From: Psychrobacter sanguinis
GTDB lineage: Bacteria; Pseudomonadota; Gammaproteobacteria; Pseudomonadales; Moraxellaceae
Reading direction: 5' to 3'
Assembly: GCF_020736705.1 (NCBI RefSeq)
Contig: NZ_CP085990.1
Location: 2,542,001 to 2,606,000, forward strand
DNA length: 64,000 nt
The position numbers and the translations under genes were made by a program. This document shows, piece after piece, positions 32,208 through 42,300 of this stretch. The first letter of the stretch is position 1; every line of letters begins with the position of its first letter. The notes under the pieces are model-generated. The model was not told where the DNA came from, made no database searches, and saw only the letters and a list, made by a program, of their open reading frames with translations.

Positions 32208-33350
32208 ATGCATATCACTGCCAATTTTGATGCCGGTAATATCGAAGTTATAAGTTTAGATAATAAACAAGATATTCAATTGAAAATTCGTCCCGACTTT
32301 GGTGATGAGTTTTTTCAATGGTTTAACTTTCGCTTGAGCGGTGAAGTAGGTGAGCAGTATGTACTAAATATCGTCAATGCTGGCGAAGCCTCTTACGTTG
32401 AAGGTTGGAATGACTACCAAGCGGTTGCTTCTTACGACCGTGATTATTGGTTCCGTTTGCCCACGACTTACAAAGACGGTAAACTGAGTATCGAGGTCGA
32501 GTTGGAATGCGATACCATTCAGATTGCCTACTTTGCGCCGTATAGCTATGAGCGTCATCAAGACTTATTAGCAGCGGTTCAACTCCATCCGCTAGTGACA
32601 TTAGAGCATTTAGGTGAAACTTTAGACAAACGTGATTTGACCTTGGTTAAAGTGAGTGATGAGGAGGAGAGTAACTCAGATACAGCTAAGCCTAATATTT
32701 GGATTATAGCCCGCCAGCATCCAGGGGAAACAATGGCCGAATGGCTAATTGAAGGCCTGTTATATAGCTTACTAGATGAGGCCAATCCTACAGGCAAGCT
32801 TTTACTTGAAAAAGCGAACTTATATATTGTACCCAATATGAATCCTGATGGCAGTGCACGAGGACACTTACGTACCAATGCTATGGGTACTAACTTAAAC
32901 CGTGAGTGGGAAAGCCCAAGCTTGAACAAAAGCCCTGAAGTATTCCACGTTATGAAGAAGATGGACCAAACTGGCGTAGACTTATTCTATGACGTACACG
33001 GTGATGAAGCATTGCCCTATGTTTTCTTGGCAGGCTCGCAGGGTACGCCAAACTATAGCAAGCGTTTGGCTAGTTTGCGTGAGAAGTTTGCAGAGGCATT
33101 GCTTCTAGCTAGTGCAGACTTCCAAACAGAGTTTGGTTATGAGATTGATGCCCCAGGTCAGGCCAATATGACGGTAGCAACTAATGCGATTGCTGAACGC
33201 TTTGATTGCCTTGCGAATACTTTAGAGATGCCCTTTAAGGACAATGATAACTTGCCAAATAAAGACACAGGATGGTCACCTGAGCGTTCAATTAAGTTTG
33301 GCGAGGCTTCACTTGTGGCTATGCTTGCTGTTGTGGATGAGCTGCGTTAG
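32208..33350 (+). CDS. M14-family cytosolic zinc carboxypeptidase
   Basis: A 380-residue metallopeptidase of the M14B / cytosolic carboxypeptidase-like group. An N-terminal beta-sandwich (about 1-120, with EFFQWFNFRLSG) precedes the peptidase domain. Zinc ligands are in ARQHPGETMAEW near residue 170 (H and E) and in YDVHGDEALPY near residue 264 (H). NMNPDGSARGHLRTNAMGTNLNR carries the substrate-binding Arg/Asn region, given here in outline, and LEMPFKDN holds the catalytic Glu. No signal peptide, so it acts in the cytoplasm. AAGGAAAAG stands just before the ATG. The physiological substrate in bacteria is unknown. It has its own terminator. Confidence 0.9.
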   Translation: MHITANFDAGNIEVISLDNKQDIQLKIRPDFGDEFFQWFNFRLSGEVGEQYVLNIVNAGEASYVEGWNDYQAVASYDRDYWFRLPTTYKDGKLSIEVELECDTIQIAYFAPYSYERHQDLLAAVQLHPLVTLEHLGETLDKRDLTLVKVSDEEESNSDTAKPNIWIIARQHPGETMAEWLIEGLLYSLLDEANPTGKLLLEKANLYIVPNMNPDGSARGHLRTNAMGTNLNREWESPSLNKSPEVFHVMKKMDQTGVDLFYDVHGDEALPYVFLAGSQGTPNYSKRLASLREKFAEALLLASADFQTEFGYEIDAPGQANMTVATNAIAERFDCLANTLEMPFKDNDNLPNKDTGWSPERSIKFGEASLVAMLAVVDELR

Positions 33351-33372
33351 TTAGTTTCTTTTCTTAATATTG

Positions 33373-33415
33373 AAGCCTTTTAAGCTATTACCACATAGTT
33401 TAAAAGGCTTTTTTG
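33373..33415 (+). terminator. Terminator of the M14 peptidase gene
   Basis: The stem AAGCCTTTTAA / TTAAAAGGCTT (33373-33383 and 33400-33410) has a 16-nt loop that can extend by a CTA/TAG pair. It is followed by Ts. Confidence 0.88.
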
Positions 33416-33486
33416 TAAGCCTTTATTTAAGAATACAGAGCTTAATAATGGGTTCTGAAACTCGTTATTAATTAGGGTCATAACAT

Positions 33487-33516
33487 TTGACAGATAAGCT
33501 GATAGAGGGGTACGAT
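33487..33516 (+). promoter_or_regulatory. Candidate sigma-70 promoter for bdhA
   Basis: TTGACA at 33487-33492 and TACGAT at 33511-33516 are separated by 18 bp. It lies about 140 bp before the start codon, so a leader of about 130 nt would result. Prediction from consensus only. Confidence 0.4.
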
Positions 33517-33657
33517 AATAACGAATAGGCTTAAAATTATTTTTAGTTTGGTTTATAAAATAAGCTTATTGGTATGAGCATCTTAGCTGATTAATGAATG
33601 ATGCTTTGTTAGGCCTACTTAGTTGATTTAATTAAATAATAATTAAAGGTGAACCTT

Positions 33658-34725
33658 ATGAAAGCTGCCCGTTTTTACGATAAAGGTGACATACGCATTG
33701 AAGACATTCCTGAGCCCACAGTAGAGCCCGGTACAGTCGGTATTGATGTGGCCTGGTGTGGTATATGCGGTACTGATTTGCATGAGTTTATGGAAGGCCC
33801 TATCTTCATACCACCTTGCGGTCATCCTCATCCTATCTCAGGTGAGTCAGCTCCCGTAACTATGGGTCATGAGTTTTCAGGCGTGGTCTATGCTGTGGGT
33901 GAAGGGGTCGATGATATCGAGGTAGGACAGCATGTGGTGGTTGAGCCTTACATTATCGCGGATGATGTGCCTACGGGTCCTGATGACAATTACCACCTAT
34001 CAAAAGATATGAACTTTATTGGTTTGGGCGGTCGTGGTGGCGGTCTTTCTGAAAAAATTGCTGTAAAACGTCGCTGGGTACACCCTATCTCAAATGAAAT
34101 TCCATTAGATCAAGCCGCTTTAATTGAGCCTTTAGCCGTTGGCTACCATGCTTATGTACGCAGTGGTGCTCAAGAAGGTGATGTGGCTTTAGTCGGCGGC
34201 GGTGGTCCTATTGGCCTGTTATTGTCTGCGGTGCTAAAGGCCAAAGGTATCACTGTTATCATGACTGAGCTTAGTGCAAAACGTAAAGAGAAAGCCAAAG
34301 AAAGTGGTGTTGCTGATTATATTTTAGACCCTTCTGAAGTTGATTTAGCTGAAGAGGTAATGAAAATTACTGGTGACAAGGGTGTTGATGTTACCTTTGA
34401 ATGTACCAGTGTCAATAAAGTATTAGATTCTCTAGTTGAGCTGACCAAGCCTGCTGGCGTGGTAGTCATTGTATCTATTTGGAGCCATCCTGCGACGGTC
34501 AATGTACACAGTGTGGTTATGAAAGAGCTTGATGTACGCGGGACGATTGCCTATGTGAATAATCATGAAGAGACGATTAAATTGGTTGAAGACGGCAAGA
34601 TAGACCTCGAACCGTTTATTACTCAGCGTATTAAACTGGATGATTTAGTGTCTGAAGGTTTTGAGAGATTGATTCATAATAATGAGTCAGCAGTTAAGAT
34701 TATTGTTAATCCTAATCTTAAATAG
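33658..34725 (+). CDS. bdhA: (R,R)-butanediol dehydrogenase-like zinc alcohol dehydrogenase
   Basis: A 355-residue zinc-dependent medium-chain dehydrogenase. Catalytic zinc residues are visible in AWCGICGTDLHEF (Cys, with GTDLHE) and VTMGHEFSGVV (His/Glu). The NAD site is VGGGGPIGLLLSAVLKAKG. The Cys4 structural-zinc loop of ordinary ADHs is missing: the EPYIIADDVPTGPDDNYHLS segment has no Cys, which is a feature of BdhA-type enzymes converting acetoin and 2,3-butanediol. IVSIW and the C-terminal DLVSEGFERLI also follow BdhA. ATG 33658 is chosen because AAAGGTGA lies 6-7 bases upstream; GTG 33649 overlaps that ribosome site. Substrate is inferred from family likeness; no acetoin genes are nearby. 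Confidence 0.87.
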   Translation: MKAARFYDKGDIRIEDIPEPTVEPGTVGIDVAWCGICGTDLHEFMEGPIFIPPCGHPHPISGESAPVTMGHEFSGVVYAVGEGVDDIEVGQHVVVEPYIIADDVPTGPDDNYHLSKDMNFIGLGGRGGGLSEKIAVKRRWVHPISNEIPLDQAALIEPLAVGYHAYVRSGAQEGDVALVGGGGPIGLLLSAVLKAKGITVIMTELSAKRKEKAKESGVADYILDPSEVDLAEEVMKITGDKGVDVTFECTSVNKVLDSLVELTKPAGVVVIVSIWSHPATVNVHSVVMKELDVRGTIAYVNNHEETIKLVEDGKIDLEPFITQRIKLDDLVSEGFERLIHNNESAVKIIVNPNLK

Positions 34726-34768
34726 ACACTTTGGTATTTGAGTTTTAACCAAGATAATCAAATTCAAG

Positions 34769-34801
34769 CGCTAACCTATTATAGTAGGTTGGCGTTTTTT
34801 T
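34769..34801 (+). terminator. Terminator of bdhA
   Basis: CGCTAACCTA pairs with TAGGTTGGCG (one T-G wobble) around a 6-nt loop at 34769-34794, followed by seven Ts. Confidence 0.9.
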
Positions 34802-34827
34802 AAATTAGATTAATCTAATAAGCTCAA

Positions 34828-34944
34828 GTTCAAATTGATAATAAAAGATTTGGCTATGAAGTTTTAATAACTTATGATACGAATAATGTATTAATAGGTA
34901 TAAAAATCTATAATCCAGAAGCAGAGTTATATTTAGAAGAATAA
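34828..34944 (+). pseudogene. Small gene remnant
   Basis: An open stretch without a normal start codon, translating to NKRFGYEVLITYDTNN and GIKIYNPEAELYLEE before a TAA. It looks like the tail of a small protein whose front is missing, perhaps of a DUF2283-like type. Too short to be sure. It begins a 1.7-kb stretch of decayed and small unknown genes. Confidence 0.3.
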
Positions 34945-35047
34945 TAAATTTTGAGAATTAAAAGTGAAGATGTGGTTTTAAAAGCTTATTACAGAAAACT
35001 TATGATATTAAAGAGGCAATCAAAATTAAAAAAATAGAAGATAACAG

Positions 35048-35347
35048 ATGTGTAAAATGAAATTTCATTCACTATTATACTTTTTATCGTTAATATGCCT
35101 ATTAATTTATGCAATTGCATATAGCTTTGATTATATAAATGCTGACCTTAGCTACCCGGGAGGGAAAAATGATGGACTATCTTTGGTAGGTATGATTGTT
35201 TTTTTTCCTTTATATACCTTAATTGCAGGAATATTATTAATAAATCATGATTTAAGTTGGTTAAAACGCATACTTTACAGTTTTATAATAACAATATTAA
35301 TGTTTATGGCTATTAGTTTACTAATCCATTTTAGACCTACTTTTTAA
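35048..35347 (+). CDS. Small hydrophobic protein of unknown function
   Basis: A 99-residue protein with three likely membrane segments: LLYFLSLICLLIYAIAY near the N-terminus, LVGMIVFFPLYTLIAGILLI in the middle and YSFIITILMFMAISLLI near the end. I do not recognise the family. There is no strong ribosome site. It is very AT-rich like the surrounding DNA, which fits an acquired accessory region. It could be an orphan immunity-type or stress membrane protein, but nothing in the sequence decides this. Confidence 0.55.
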   Translation: MCKMKFHSLLYFLSLICLLIYAIAYSFDYINADLSYPGGKNDGLSLVGMIVFFPLYTLIAGILLINHDLSWLKRILYSFIITILMFMAISLLIHFRPTF

Positions 35348-35871
35348 AAATTTAGTATATCTTTATATCAACTAAATGGCAGAGGTGCGATAGTTTCGGG
35401 TGTAGTTACACTTTATCTGTGAATTTAATTTCTTTATATACAGATTTTAAACCAATGTTAAGTACGTTAATAATATGCTTAAAGAAGGCGAACTAGAGAA
35501 ATAAGCAACTGTCGCAAATTTGCGGAAGTCCAAATGGCTTGCATATTAGAAATATTTATAAAGAAGGTGAATTGGACGAGAAAGCAACTACCGAGGAATA
35601 CTCGTTAGTTGGATAAGAAGGCAGTTATTATCGATTTGCGGTAATCATTGAGTTGATCTTATTTTTAAGTATGGATAACAGCCCTTCAAGCTTAGTTTGG
35701 AGGGCTTTTTATTAAATTGATCGTAGACAAAGAGTTTATAGACTATATGAATAAATTATAAATAATTCTGCCTAAACCTAGAAAAAAATATTCTAGGTTG
35801 TTGGCTATAGTATTACTATGGTCAACGATAAGAGACATATAGAAAAGATATTTTATATAAGGTGATAAACG
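35348..35871. other. Decayed region with two diverged KEGEL-type repeats
   Basis: A 524-bp stretch without an intact gene. Two related segments, near 35475 (LKEGELEK then stop) and near 35560 (YKEGELDEKATTEEYSLVG then stop), resemble pieces of repeat proteins of the YwqK/MORN-like kind, now broken by stops. A terminator follows at 35680-35712. The end of the gap carries the ribosome site AAGGTGAT (35859-35866) of the next gene. Confidence 0.45.
35680..35712 (+). terminator. Terminator in the decayed region
   Basis: AGCCCTTCAA pairs with TTGGAGGGCT (one wobble) around a short loop, followed by TTTTT. It implies that a real transcription unit once ended here. Confidence 0.75.
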
Positions 35872-36513
35872 GTGATTAGCGATAAGATTTATGTCAGTAA
35901 TAGTCAAGAGCAGGGCTATATTAGAGCTAAGTTATACAAGCCAGGCGAGATTGATAATACGCCATGCGCTTTTGCTTGCTTTATCATTGATGATAAATGG
36001 AATGAAAAGTCGCTTTTAGAGCTAAAAGATAAAACAGGGTGCGTGAGTCTGATAGGTATACTGACTCATAGCAATAAGAATTGCTTAGAGACATTAAATA
36101 CCGTCGACGGCATAGTAAAATGCCAATCAGATGAGGTACAAGCTGTTGTTGATTTATTAGGCTCAGATGTAGCGAAAGGTATGTTTACTTTAGATGCGTT
36201 TGATATTAAGAGGTTGCTTGAAACAGAGGGTATCTTACACTTTATTCAGGTGTGCCCTATAAAGATTGAGTCAACTAGAGAAGAGACCCTTAAAATAGTT
36301 GTAGAAAAAGTATTAGAAAAGCTACCTAAGGGCATATATTTCAACAGCATGGTATTAGACTTTCACGCTCAAAATATTCTTATAGAAGAGCTTAGGTATA
36401 TTTCTGAAACCATCGAGCCTGCAATAAAAGTAAATGATAGTGAACTGTCTTATCAATCTACAGACACTGAAGATCTTGACTGTATAGGGCTTAGAGTGAT
36501 TTTTGCTTTATAG
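35872..36513 (+). CDS. Protein of unknown function
   Basis: A 213-residue protein starting at GTG 35872, well supported by AAGGTGAT five bases upstream. It is soluble, without signal peptide or membrane segment. The sequence reads as an alternating alpha/beta fold (ACFIIDDKWNEKSLLELKD, VSLIGILTHSN, DGIVKCQSDEVQAVVDLLG), but I recognise no motif or family. It lies beside a tRNA gene and downstream of decayed DNA, so it may be part of a small accessory region. Base composition is AT-rich compared with recC downstream. Confidence 0.6.
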   Translation: MISDKIYVSNSQEQGYIRAKLYKPGEIDNTPCAFACFIIDDKWNEKSLLELKDKTGCVSLIGILTHSNKNCLETLNTVDGIVKCQSDEVQAVVDLLGSDVAKGMFTLDAFDIKRLLETEGILHFIQVCPIKIESTREETLKIVVEKVLEKLPKGIYFNSMVLDFHAQNILIEELRYISETIEPAIKVNDSELSYQSTDTEDLDCIGLRVIFAL

Positions 36514-36653
36514 AATTAAAAAATAGACTTAGTATAAAAGAAGATCATGAGGTTGTGTAAGGATTAAGAAAAAAGGACTATGCAATATATACATATTACA
36601 AATAGAGAATTTAATCTTTGTGAAAAGTGAATATTTTCAATACAAGAATTAGG

Positions 36654-36729
36654 TGGTGCGCTCACAGGGACTCGAACCCCGATCGGTCGCTTAGGAGGCA
36701 ACTGCTCTATCCTGTTGAGCTATGAGCGC
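36654..36729 (-). tRNA. tRNA-Arg (anticodon CCT)
   Basis: Read on the minus strand it folds as a full cloverleaf: acceptor GCGCTCA / TGAGCGC, D stem GCTC / GAGC, anticodon stem GTTGC / GCGAC with loop CTCCTAA (anticodon CCT at 36693-36695), T arm with TTCGAGT, discriminator A and an encoded CCA. It reads AGG codons. Confidence 0.97.
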
Positions 36730-36937
36730 ATTTAAAGAAGAGCTATTTTATCATAACAAATCAGCTTTTTTACCCAATTTTTCGGCATTGTTAGGTAAAA
36801 ATTAACAGCAGTTATCAATCTGTTTTGCCAATTTTAAACTCTCACATTGTCTTGTAAATAAAATAAGAAGAGCATAGCAGTGAGGCACGCAGCCAGCCAG
36901 AGTCACTAGTGCTATAATGCGGCGATAATAGATATTA

Positions 36938-37729
36938 ATGAAGGTTTCTATTAAAAAGATGGATATAGAAAGCGGCATCGATAACCAAACTGACAATCAA
37001 ATAGAGATTATCTATGAAGATGAGCATCTAGTAGCAATCAATAAAGAAGCGGGTCTGTTAGTACATCGCAGTTGGCTAGATAAAGGTGAAACACGATTTG
37101 CAATGCAACTAACTCGTGATGCCGTAGGTTGCCATGTATTTCCAGTACACCGATTAGATAGGCCGACGTCGGGTGTATTATTGTTTGCTAAAAGCTCTGC
37201 TGTGGCACGCAGCCTTACTGAAGCTTTTACTGAACGCAAGGTTGCTAAGCAGTATTTAGCTGTGGTGCGTGGCTTTATGTCAGAGGAAGGCACTGTTGAT
37301 TATGCGCTAAGCTTTAAGCCCGATGCCATCGCTGATAAGTTTGCTAACTTAGACAAACCCGCTCAAGAAGCAGTCACTCACTGGCAGAGCTTAGCTCAAA
37401 TTGAGCTGCCATTTGCAGTATCAAAAAAACATGATACGAGCCGTTATAGTCTCATGCGCTTAATACCTGAGACGGGGCGAAAACATCAGCTACGCCGTCA
37501 CATGAGATATCTGTTTCATCATATAATAGGTGATACCAGCTACGGCGATGGACGCCACAATAAATTCTTTCGTACTCAATATGATTGCACGCGCATGCTG
37601 CTACACGCTCGGACTTTAACGTTCAGTCATCCTGTTACTGGCGAACCATTAATGCTAGAAGCGGGTTTTGATGACCAATGGACCTGCATTTTGGAAGAGT
37701 TTTCTTGGACAGATAGTGTTAAGTCTTAG
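36938..37729 (+). CDS. truC: tRNA pseudouridine(65) synthase TruC
   Basis: A 263-residue RluA-family pseudouridine synthase. The catalytic motif is VHRLDRPTSGVLLFAKSS (Asp near residue 73). AINKEAGLLVHRSWLD near the N-terminus and ETGRKHQLRRHMRYLFHHII match the E. coli TruC pattern closely, so the target is inferred to be U65 in tRNA. The start is uncertain: ATG 36938 gives a longer N-terminus than in E. coli, and ATG 36959 is an alternative. It follows the divergent tRNA-Arg gene by about 200 bp. Confidence 0.92.
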   Translation: MKVSIKKMDIESGIDNQTDNQIEIIYEDEHLVAINKEAGLLVHRSWLDKGETRFAMQLTRDAVGCHVFPVHRLDRPTSGVLLFAKSSAVARSLTEAFTERKVAKQYLAVVRGFMSEEGTVDYALSFKPDAIADKFANLDKPAQEAVTHWQSLAQIELPFAVSKKHDTSRYSLMRLIPETGRKHQLRRHMRYLFHHIIGDTSYGDGRHNKFFRTQYDCTRMLLHARTLTFSHPVTGEPLMLEAGFDDQWTCILEEFSWTDSVKS

Positions 37730-37757
37730 CCAATATTAGGTTTTGTCTTTATCACCA

Positions 37758-38980
37758 GTCGCCGTAAAACCACCCACTTCAGGGGGTGGATATAAGGCGA
37801 CATATACTGTCGTGAGCAGTATATAAAGGGTTGTAAGTTAAAATTAACCTCGCCATACTAAGCATATGAAAACACTCAAGCTACGCATTAAAAACAAACA
37901 CATAAAAGAGCTGAATCGTCTAAGCGGTTCAGTGAACTTCGTGTGGAACTATGTCAATGCGCTGTGCTTTGAGCATCTAAAACGTACCGGTAAGTTTTTT
38001 AGTGCTTATGATCTAAGTGAGTACACCAAAGGAAGCGGTGAGTATTTAGGAATACACAGTCAGACGTTACAGGCTATCAATGAGACTCAAGCTAAATCAC
38101 GTAAACAATTTAAAAAAGCCAAACTTAACTGGCGTACCAATAGAGCTGATGCCAAGCGTAAATCATTGGGCTGGATACCTTTTAAAAAATCTGCTATCAA
38201 GTATTTGCAAACAAGGCAGACAGGTAAGAAGGCATTGAAATCAACCATACAGCTATCGCTATCTAAAGGTCAAAAGCTTATCATCGATGTATTCGATAGC
38301 TACAACCTAAGCCTATATCAAATCAACACGCTTGAGATAGTACAAGACAGTCGTAATCGTTGGTATGCGTGTGTTACCGTTAAAGACTTTCCTAAGCAAG
38401 TAAGTGGTAAGGGCAGCGTTGGAATTGATTTGGGCTTAAAAGAGTCTGCTACTACCTCAATGGGTGATAAACTTACTATTAAGCAGACTCAAAAATGGGC
38501 TAAAAAGCTTGCTATCGCTCAACGTGCTAACAATAAAAAACGTGTTAAAGCAATTCATGCCAAAATTAAAAATACAAGATTAGACTTAATTCATAAATTC
38601 ACCACCCAATTAGTTAAGGATAATGCCTTAATTGTGGTTGGTGATATAAAATCACGCTCATTTACAACTAGAAAAACCAATCTAGCTAAATCAACATACG
38701 ATGCAGGATGGTTTGAACTTAAACGACAACTGGAATACAAATGCAAGCATGCAGGTTGTCAGCTTGAGATCGTAAATGAGAGTTACACTACCCAGACCTG
38801 TTCGTGCTGCCATAAAATAAGTGACAGTAGTCCGAAAGGTAGAGCAGGTTTGCGAATAAGAGGATGGAGGTGTGCTGAGTGTGGCACATGGCATGATAGA
38901 GATACCAATGCTGCTAAGAATATCCTTGCGGTCGGGCTTGACCGTCTAGCTGTAGGAATCCCCTCGGTTTAGCGAGGGGA
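37758..38980 (+). mobile_element. Solo tnpB element (IS200/IS605 superfamily, no tnpA)
   Basis: The left end has a nested imperfect palindrome at 37758-37801: outer GTCGCC / GGCGAC and inner CCACCC / GGGTGG. The right end has the stem TCCCCTCG / CGAGGGGA at 38959-38980, directly over the end of tnpB and followed by GGAGGTCAATT. Such subterminal hairpins are typical of this superfamily. No TnpA (Y1 transposase) is present, so movement would need one in trans. Exact outer borders cannot be set from one copy. Confidence 0.75.
37866..38972 (+). CDS. tnpB: TnpB, RNA-guided nuclease family
   Basis: A 368-residue TnpB. The N-terminal part is helical and basic with VNFVWNYVN. The RuvC-like core begins with VGIDLGLKES near residue 188 (first Asp). 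The second RuvC motif, where most TnpBs have V-E-D-L, reads IVVGDIKSRSF, with Gly for the catalytic Glu. The zinc finger is CSCCHKISDSSPKGR and WRCAECGTWHDRD, and the last catalytic Asp is in HDRDTNAAKNIL. A Glu in NESYTTQTC may replace the missing one, as seems to be the case in a TnpB subgroup. The frame is complete. A guide (omega) RNA is expected to start inside the end of this gene and run through the right-end hairpin. Confidence 0.9.
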   Translation: MKTLKLRIKNKHIKELNRLSGSVNFVWNYVNALCFEHLKRTGKFFSAYDLSEYTKGSGEYLGIHSQTLQAINETQAKSRKQFKKAKLNWRTNRADAKRKSLGWIPFKKSAIKYLQTRQTGKKALKSTIQLSLSKGQKLIIDVFDSYNLSLYQINTLEIVQDSRNRWYACVTVKDFPKQVSGKGSVGIDLGLKESATTSMGDKLTIKQTQKWAKKLAIAQRANNKKRVKAIHAKIKNTRLDLIHKFTTQLVKDNALIVVGDIKSRSFTTRKTNLAKSTYDAGWFELKRQLEYKCKHAGCQLEIVNESYTTQTCSCCHKISDSSPKGRAGLRIRGWRCAECGTWHDRDTNAAKNILAVGLDRLAVGIPSV

Positions 38981-39321
38981 GGAGGTCAATTGAGATTTAG
39001 CCTGTATTTAAAACAACAATATCATTTGAGAATTCAGTTACTCAAACCTCTCTTTTACCGACACATCGTCAGAATTAGCATTATATTTATAGCAAACCGC
39101 TCATCTACGCTGTTTTGATAGGTTTCAATGATTTCTAACTCTGACGAGATTCAAAACGAAAGTCATAACCACAATGGCATCAACTCTTTGCGACAGTAGT
39201 TGACGTTATGGTGGTGTTTGATGGTTTTATTTTTACCATAATGAGTTATGCTTATATAACCGTCGTGTCTTTGCTATGACCTTATTTATTTGAATTTCAT
39301 TTAACAAAAGATTGCCTCTCT
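38981..39321. other. Intergenic region before recC
   Basis: A 341-bp gap. It must hold the promoter of the recCBD genes; TTGACG at 39200-39205 is a possible -35 box without a convincing -10. No small gene, RNA or repeat seen. Confidence 0.5.
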
Positions 39322-42300
39322 ATGTTCAAGATTATCCAATCGCATCGCACCGAAAACTTAGTCGATGAACTGCTGGCCGAATATCAATCAGTGCAGCAGT
39401 CTATTTTTGATCCCTTTGTGGTTATCGTACCGTCAATGGTCTTAGGCGATTGGCTTGATAAAACCATTGCCAGTCGTGCGGGTATCAGTACGCTTGTAAT
39501 GACTAAGTTCTGGGGTCAATATCAGTGGACACTGATGCAAGATGTACTCAGTCAGCATAATGCTTATCTATTGAAAAATAATCCTGATGCGACGGTCCTT
39601 AACGTGCCGGAGGTGGCAGTGCTGTCGCCGACTGTGATGCAGTGGCGTCTGTTTGGCTATCTGACCTATTATCAGCAGACTATTGTCGAGGACGATAAGC
39701 ATCCGGTATATCCGCTGCTGTCGTCATTGATTGATGAGCCTCAACAAGGCGTTGAGCCAGACAAGGCACAGCAAGATGCGCGTATTTGGCAGCTGGTAAG
39801 TGATTTGGCGCGAGTATTTAACCGCTATTTAACTCACCGTGAGGATTGGTTAAGTCTATGGTCGGATAATAAACCGCTTGATGTGAATGCGTTAATTGCA
39901 GAAAAAGATGCGCTGTCTTTGCGCTTTGATGAGTATGCGCGTGGTACACCAGAATGGTTGGTAGAGCACTATGTGGAATTGGAAGCCGCTCAGCGTTATC
40001 TGTGGTCGCATCTGTTCGCTGATGTGCATCAATACCGTGCTCAGTTAGAAAAAACCTTTTGGAAAGCATTAGAGAGTAACAATGCGGGCGAGCAAGACCA
40101 GTTGCCCAAAGTACTGCGTATTTTTACCATTCAGCAGCTACCGCAGACCGAGCTAGATTTCTTACAACGTTTGTCGCGTTACATGGACATCACTTTGCTG
40201 CACTATAACCCCTCTAAGCTATTCTGGGCGGATATCGTGGATAAGTCGTGGCTACAGCGTCAACAGATTATCAATCCTGAAAGTGTATTTTTGCGTGATT
40301 ATGGGCATAGTCTATTGTCACGTCTGGGTAAGCAGTCTCGTGATACTTTCGCCATGCTTGCCAATCTATCTGGTAACGAGTTGTATGAAGATGCCGTTGT
40401 GGATTGGCAGGATAATTTCGAAGATGATTTGTCTGAGGAGTTGGATGACGAATTTGGTTTTGAGGCAGATATTGATAGCGACTATAACCAACAAGATATC
40501 GCTTCTTATCGCACCCACAATAGCCCCAGCTTATTAAGACGCCTGCAAAATGATGTATTGATGCTTGATGAGCGTTCAACCCAACAAGCTACGGCAGTTA
40601 AGGTATCGCAGGCCATTAGCGAGCAAATTGAGCCAAGCTTTGATGAAGCTGATGAGGCTAAAGAAGCTGATTGGTATGAAGATGAGGTACTTGAGAACAA
40701 ACGCTTTGAGAAAGATCGCCTGTGGTCGATGTCCTCACAAGATAATAGCCTAAGTATTCATTCATGCCACAGTTTGCAGCGTCAACTTGAGGTGCTCCGC
40801 ATTATGATTGGACGCTGGCTGAATGAGCCGCTACCGCCTGGCACAAAAAAGCGTCATATCTCTGACATAGTGGTGTTGCTGCCCGATGTGGATCGACATC
40901 ATGCCTTAATTAGCTCAATTTTTGTCAATGGAAAAGGTCAAGATGGACTAACTCTGCCGGCTAAAGTCACCGGTGTGGTCGATGCCTCCATTCGTCAGTT
41001 ATGGGAGGCGATTATTGGGTTTTATAAACTGCTAGGCAGTGACAGTGCCCGCTTTGAAGCCGCTGAGGTGCTAGATTGGCTAATGCTGCCGCCGCTATAT
41101 GAAAGCTTTGGCTTGACCCATGATCAGATGAGCTGTGGCTGTGACTTATTGGTTGAGGCAGGTTTCATCCGTGGTTTTGATGAATTACATCTTAAGCAAA
41201 CCTTAGATGGCAATGATTTTGATTACCGCTTTAGCTTTGCCCAAGCGTTAGATAGATTAACTTTGGGACTGATAATGCCAGAAGCTGAAATGAGCGACTG
41301 CTTATATCCGCTTGAAGCGCATCAATGGCCAAGTACTGCGATTGCTGAAATGAGCTTGCCACTGCCTGAGGTTAGTCTCAATGATGCGCCGATTATTGAA
41401 GCCTTGTGCCGCATTTATAGCGGGCTGTTGGCGAGACGCGATGATCACAAACAAAAGCTGAAAGCAGAAGATTGGCTCGATCAAATTGAGCGCCAAGTGA
41501 TTCACCGTTATTTTGGTGATGTGGATCAAACCCGCAGTATGCGTGCCATTTATAATGCAATGAACGGCTTTAAATCGAGCCTGCGCGCTAATCGTCATTA
41601 TCGGCAATATGCCAGTAATGATAATACGGACAACCGAGAGGTTGAACAAAGGCTAGCAAGAGTTGAGCAGTTACCGTTAAAGCTGAGCTTTATGCTTGAT
41701 AGTATCGAGGCGGAGCTTGAGAGTCAGCAGGTGAGTGCGGAGCCGACAGGGGTAATTACCTTCGGCCGTTTCGGCGCATTAAGAAACGTGCCCTTTGATT
41801 TAGTGGTTATGCTCAATATGAACTTATCTGAGTTCCCCGCACGAGACCGTGACAATCGTTATGATTTAATGAAGGCGACCTTATCACGTCGCGGTGATAG
41901 AGTCAGTGAAGACGATGACAATGGGGCGTTTTTAGATGCTTTGTTGTGTGCGCGCAGTGCCTGCTGGATATTTTATAACGGTCAAAGCCTAACCGATACC
42001 CATGAGCATTTGCCGGCGAACCCTGTCAGCGAACTGTTGCAATTCTTACAAGGTGAGGTGCAGTGGCAGGTCAATTCACTAGACAGCTTGCCAGAGACGG
42101 TAGACCCGACTACCGAAACCCTAAAACGTCATTTACCAAAGCTAGTCAAACAGTGGCTAGTAACCGAGCACCCAGCATTGCCGTTTGATAAAAGCTTATT
42201 TGAGCAAGCGGTAGAACAGGAAAGACATGAGTCTTATTTTGAGGCTGAAAATGATGAATCTGGGCCTAGTGAAATTGATTCAAATGCTTTGAATGATCCT

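Larger units (their letters stand above)
33351..33657. other. Intergenic region between the M14 peptidase and bdhA genes
   Basis: A 307-bp gap that holds the terminator of the upstream gene, a candidate promoter for the downstream gene at 33487-33516, and its ribosome site AAAGGTGA near 33645. Nothing else seen. Confidence 0.6.

Noticed and set aside
36654..36729. tRNA-Arg gene as an attachment site
   Set aside because: No direct repeat of the tRNA 3' end and no integrase gene were found in the window.
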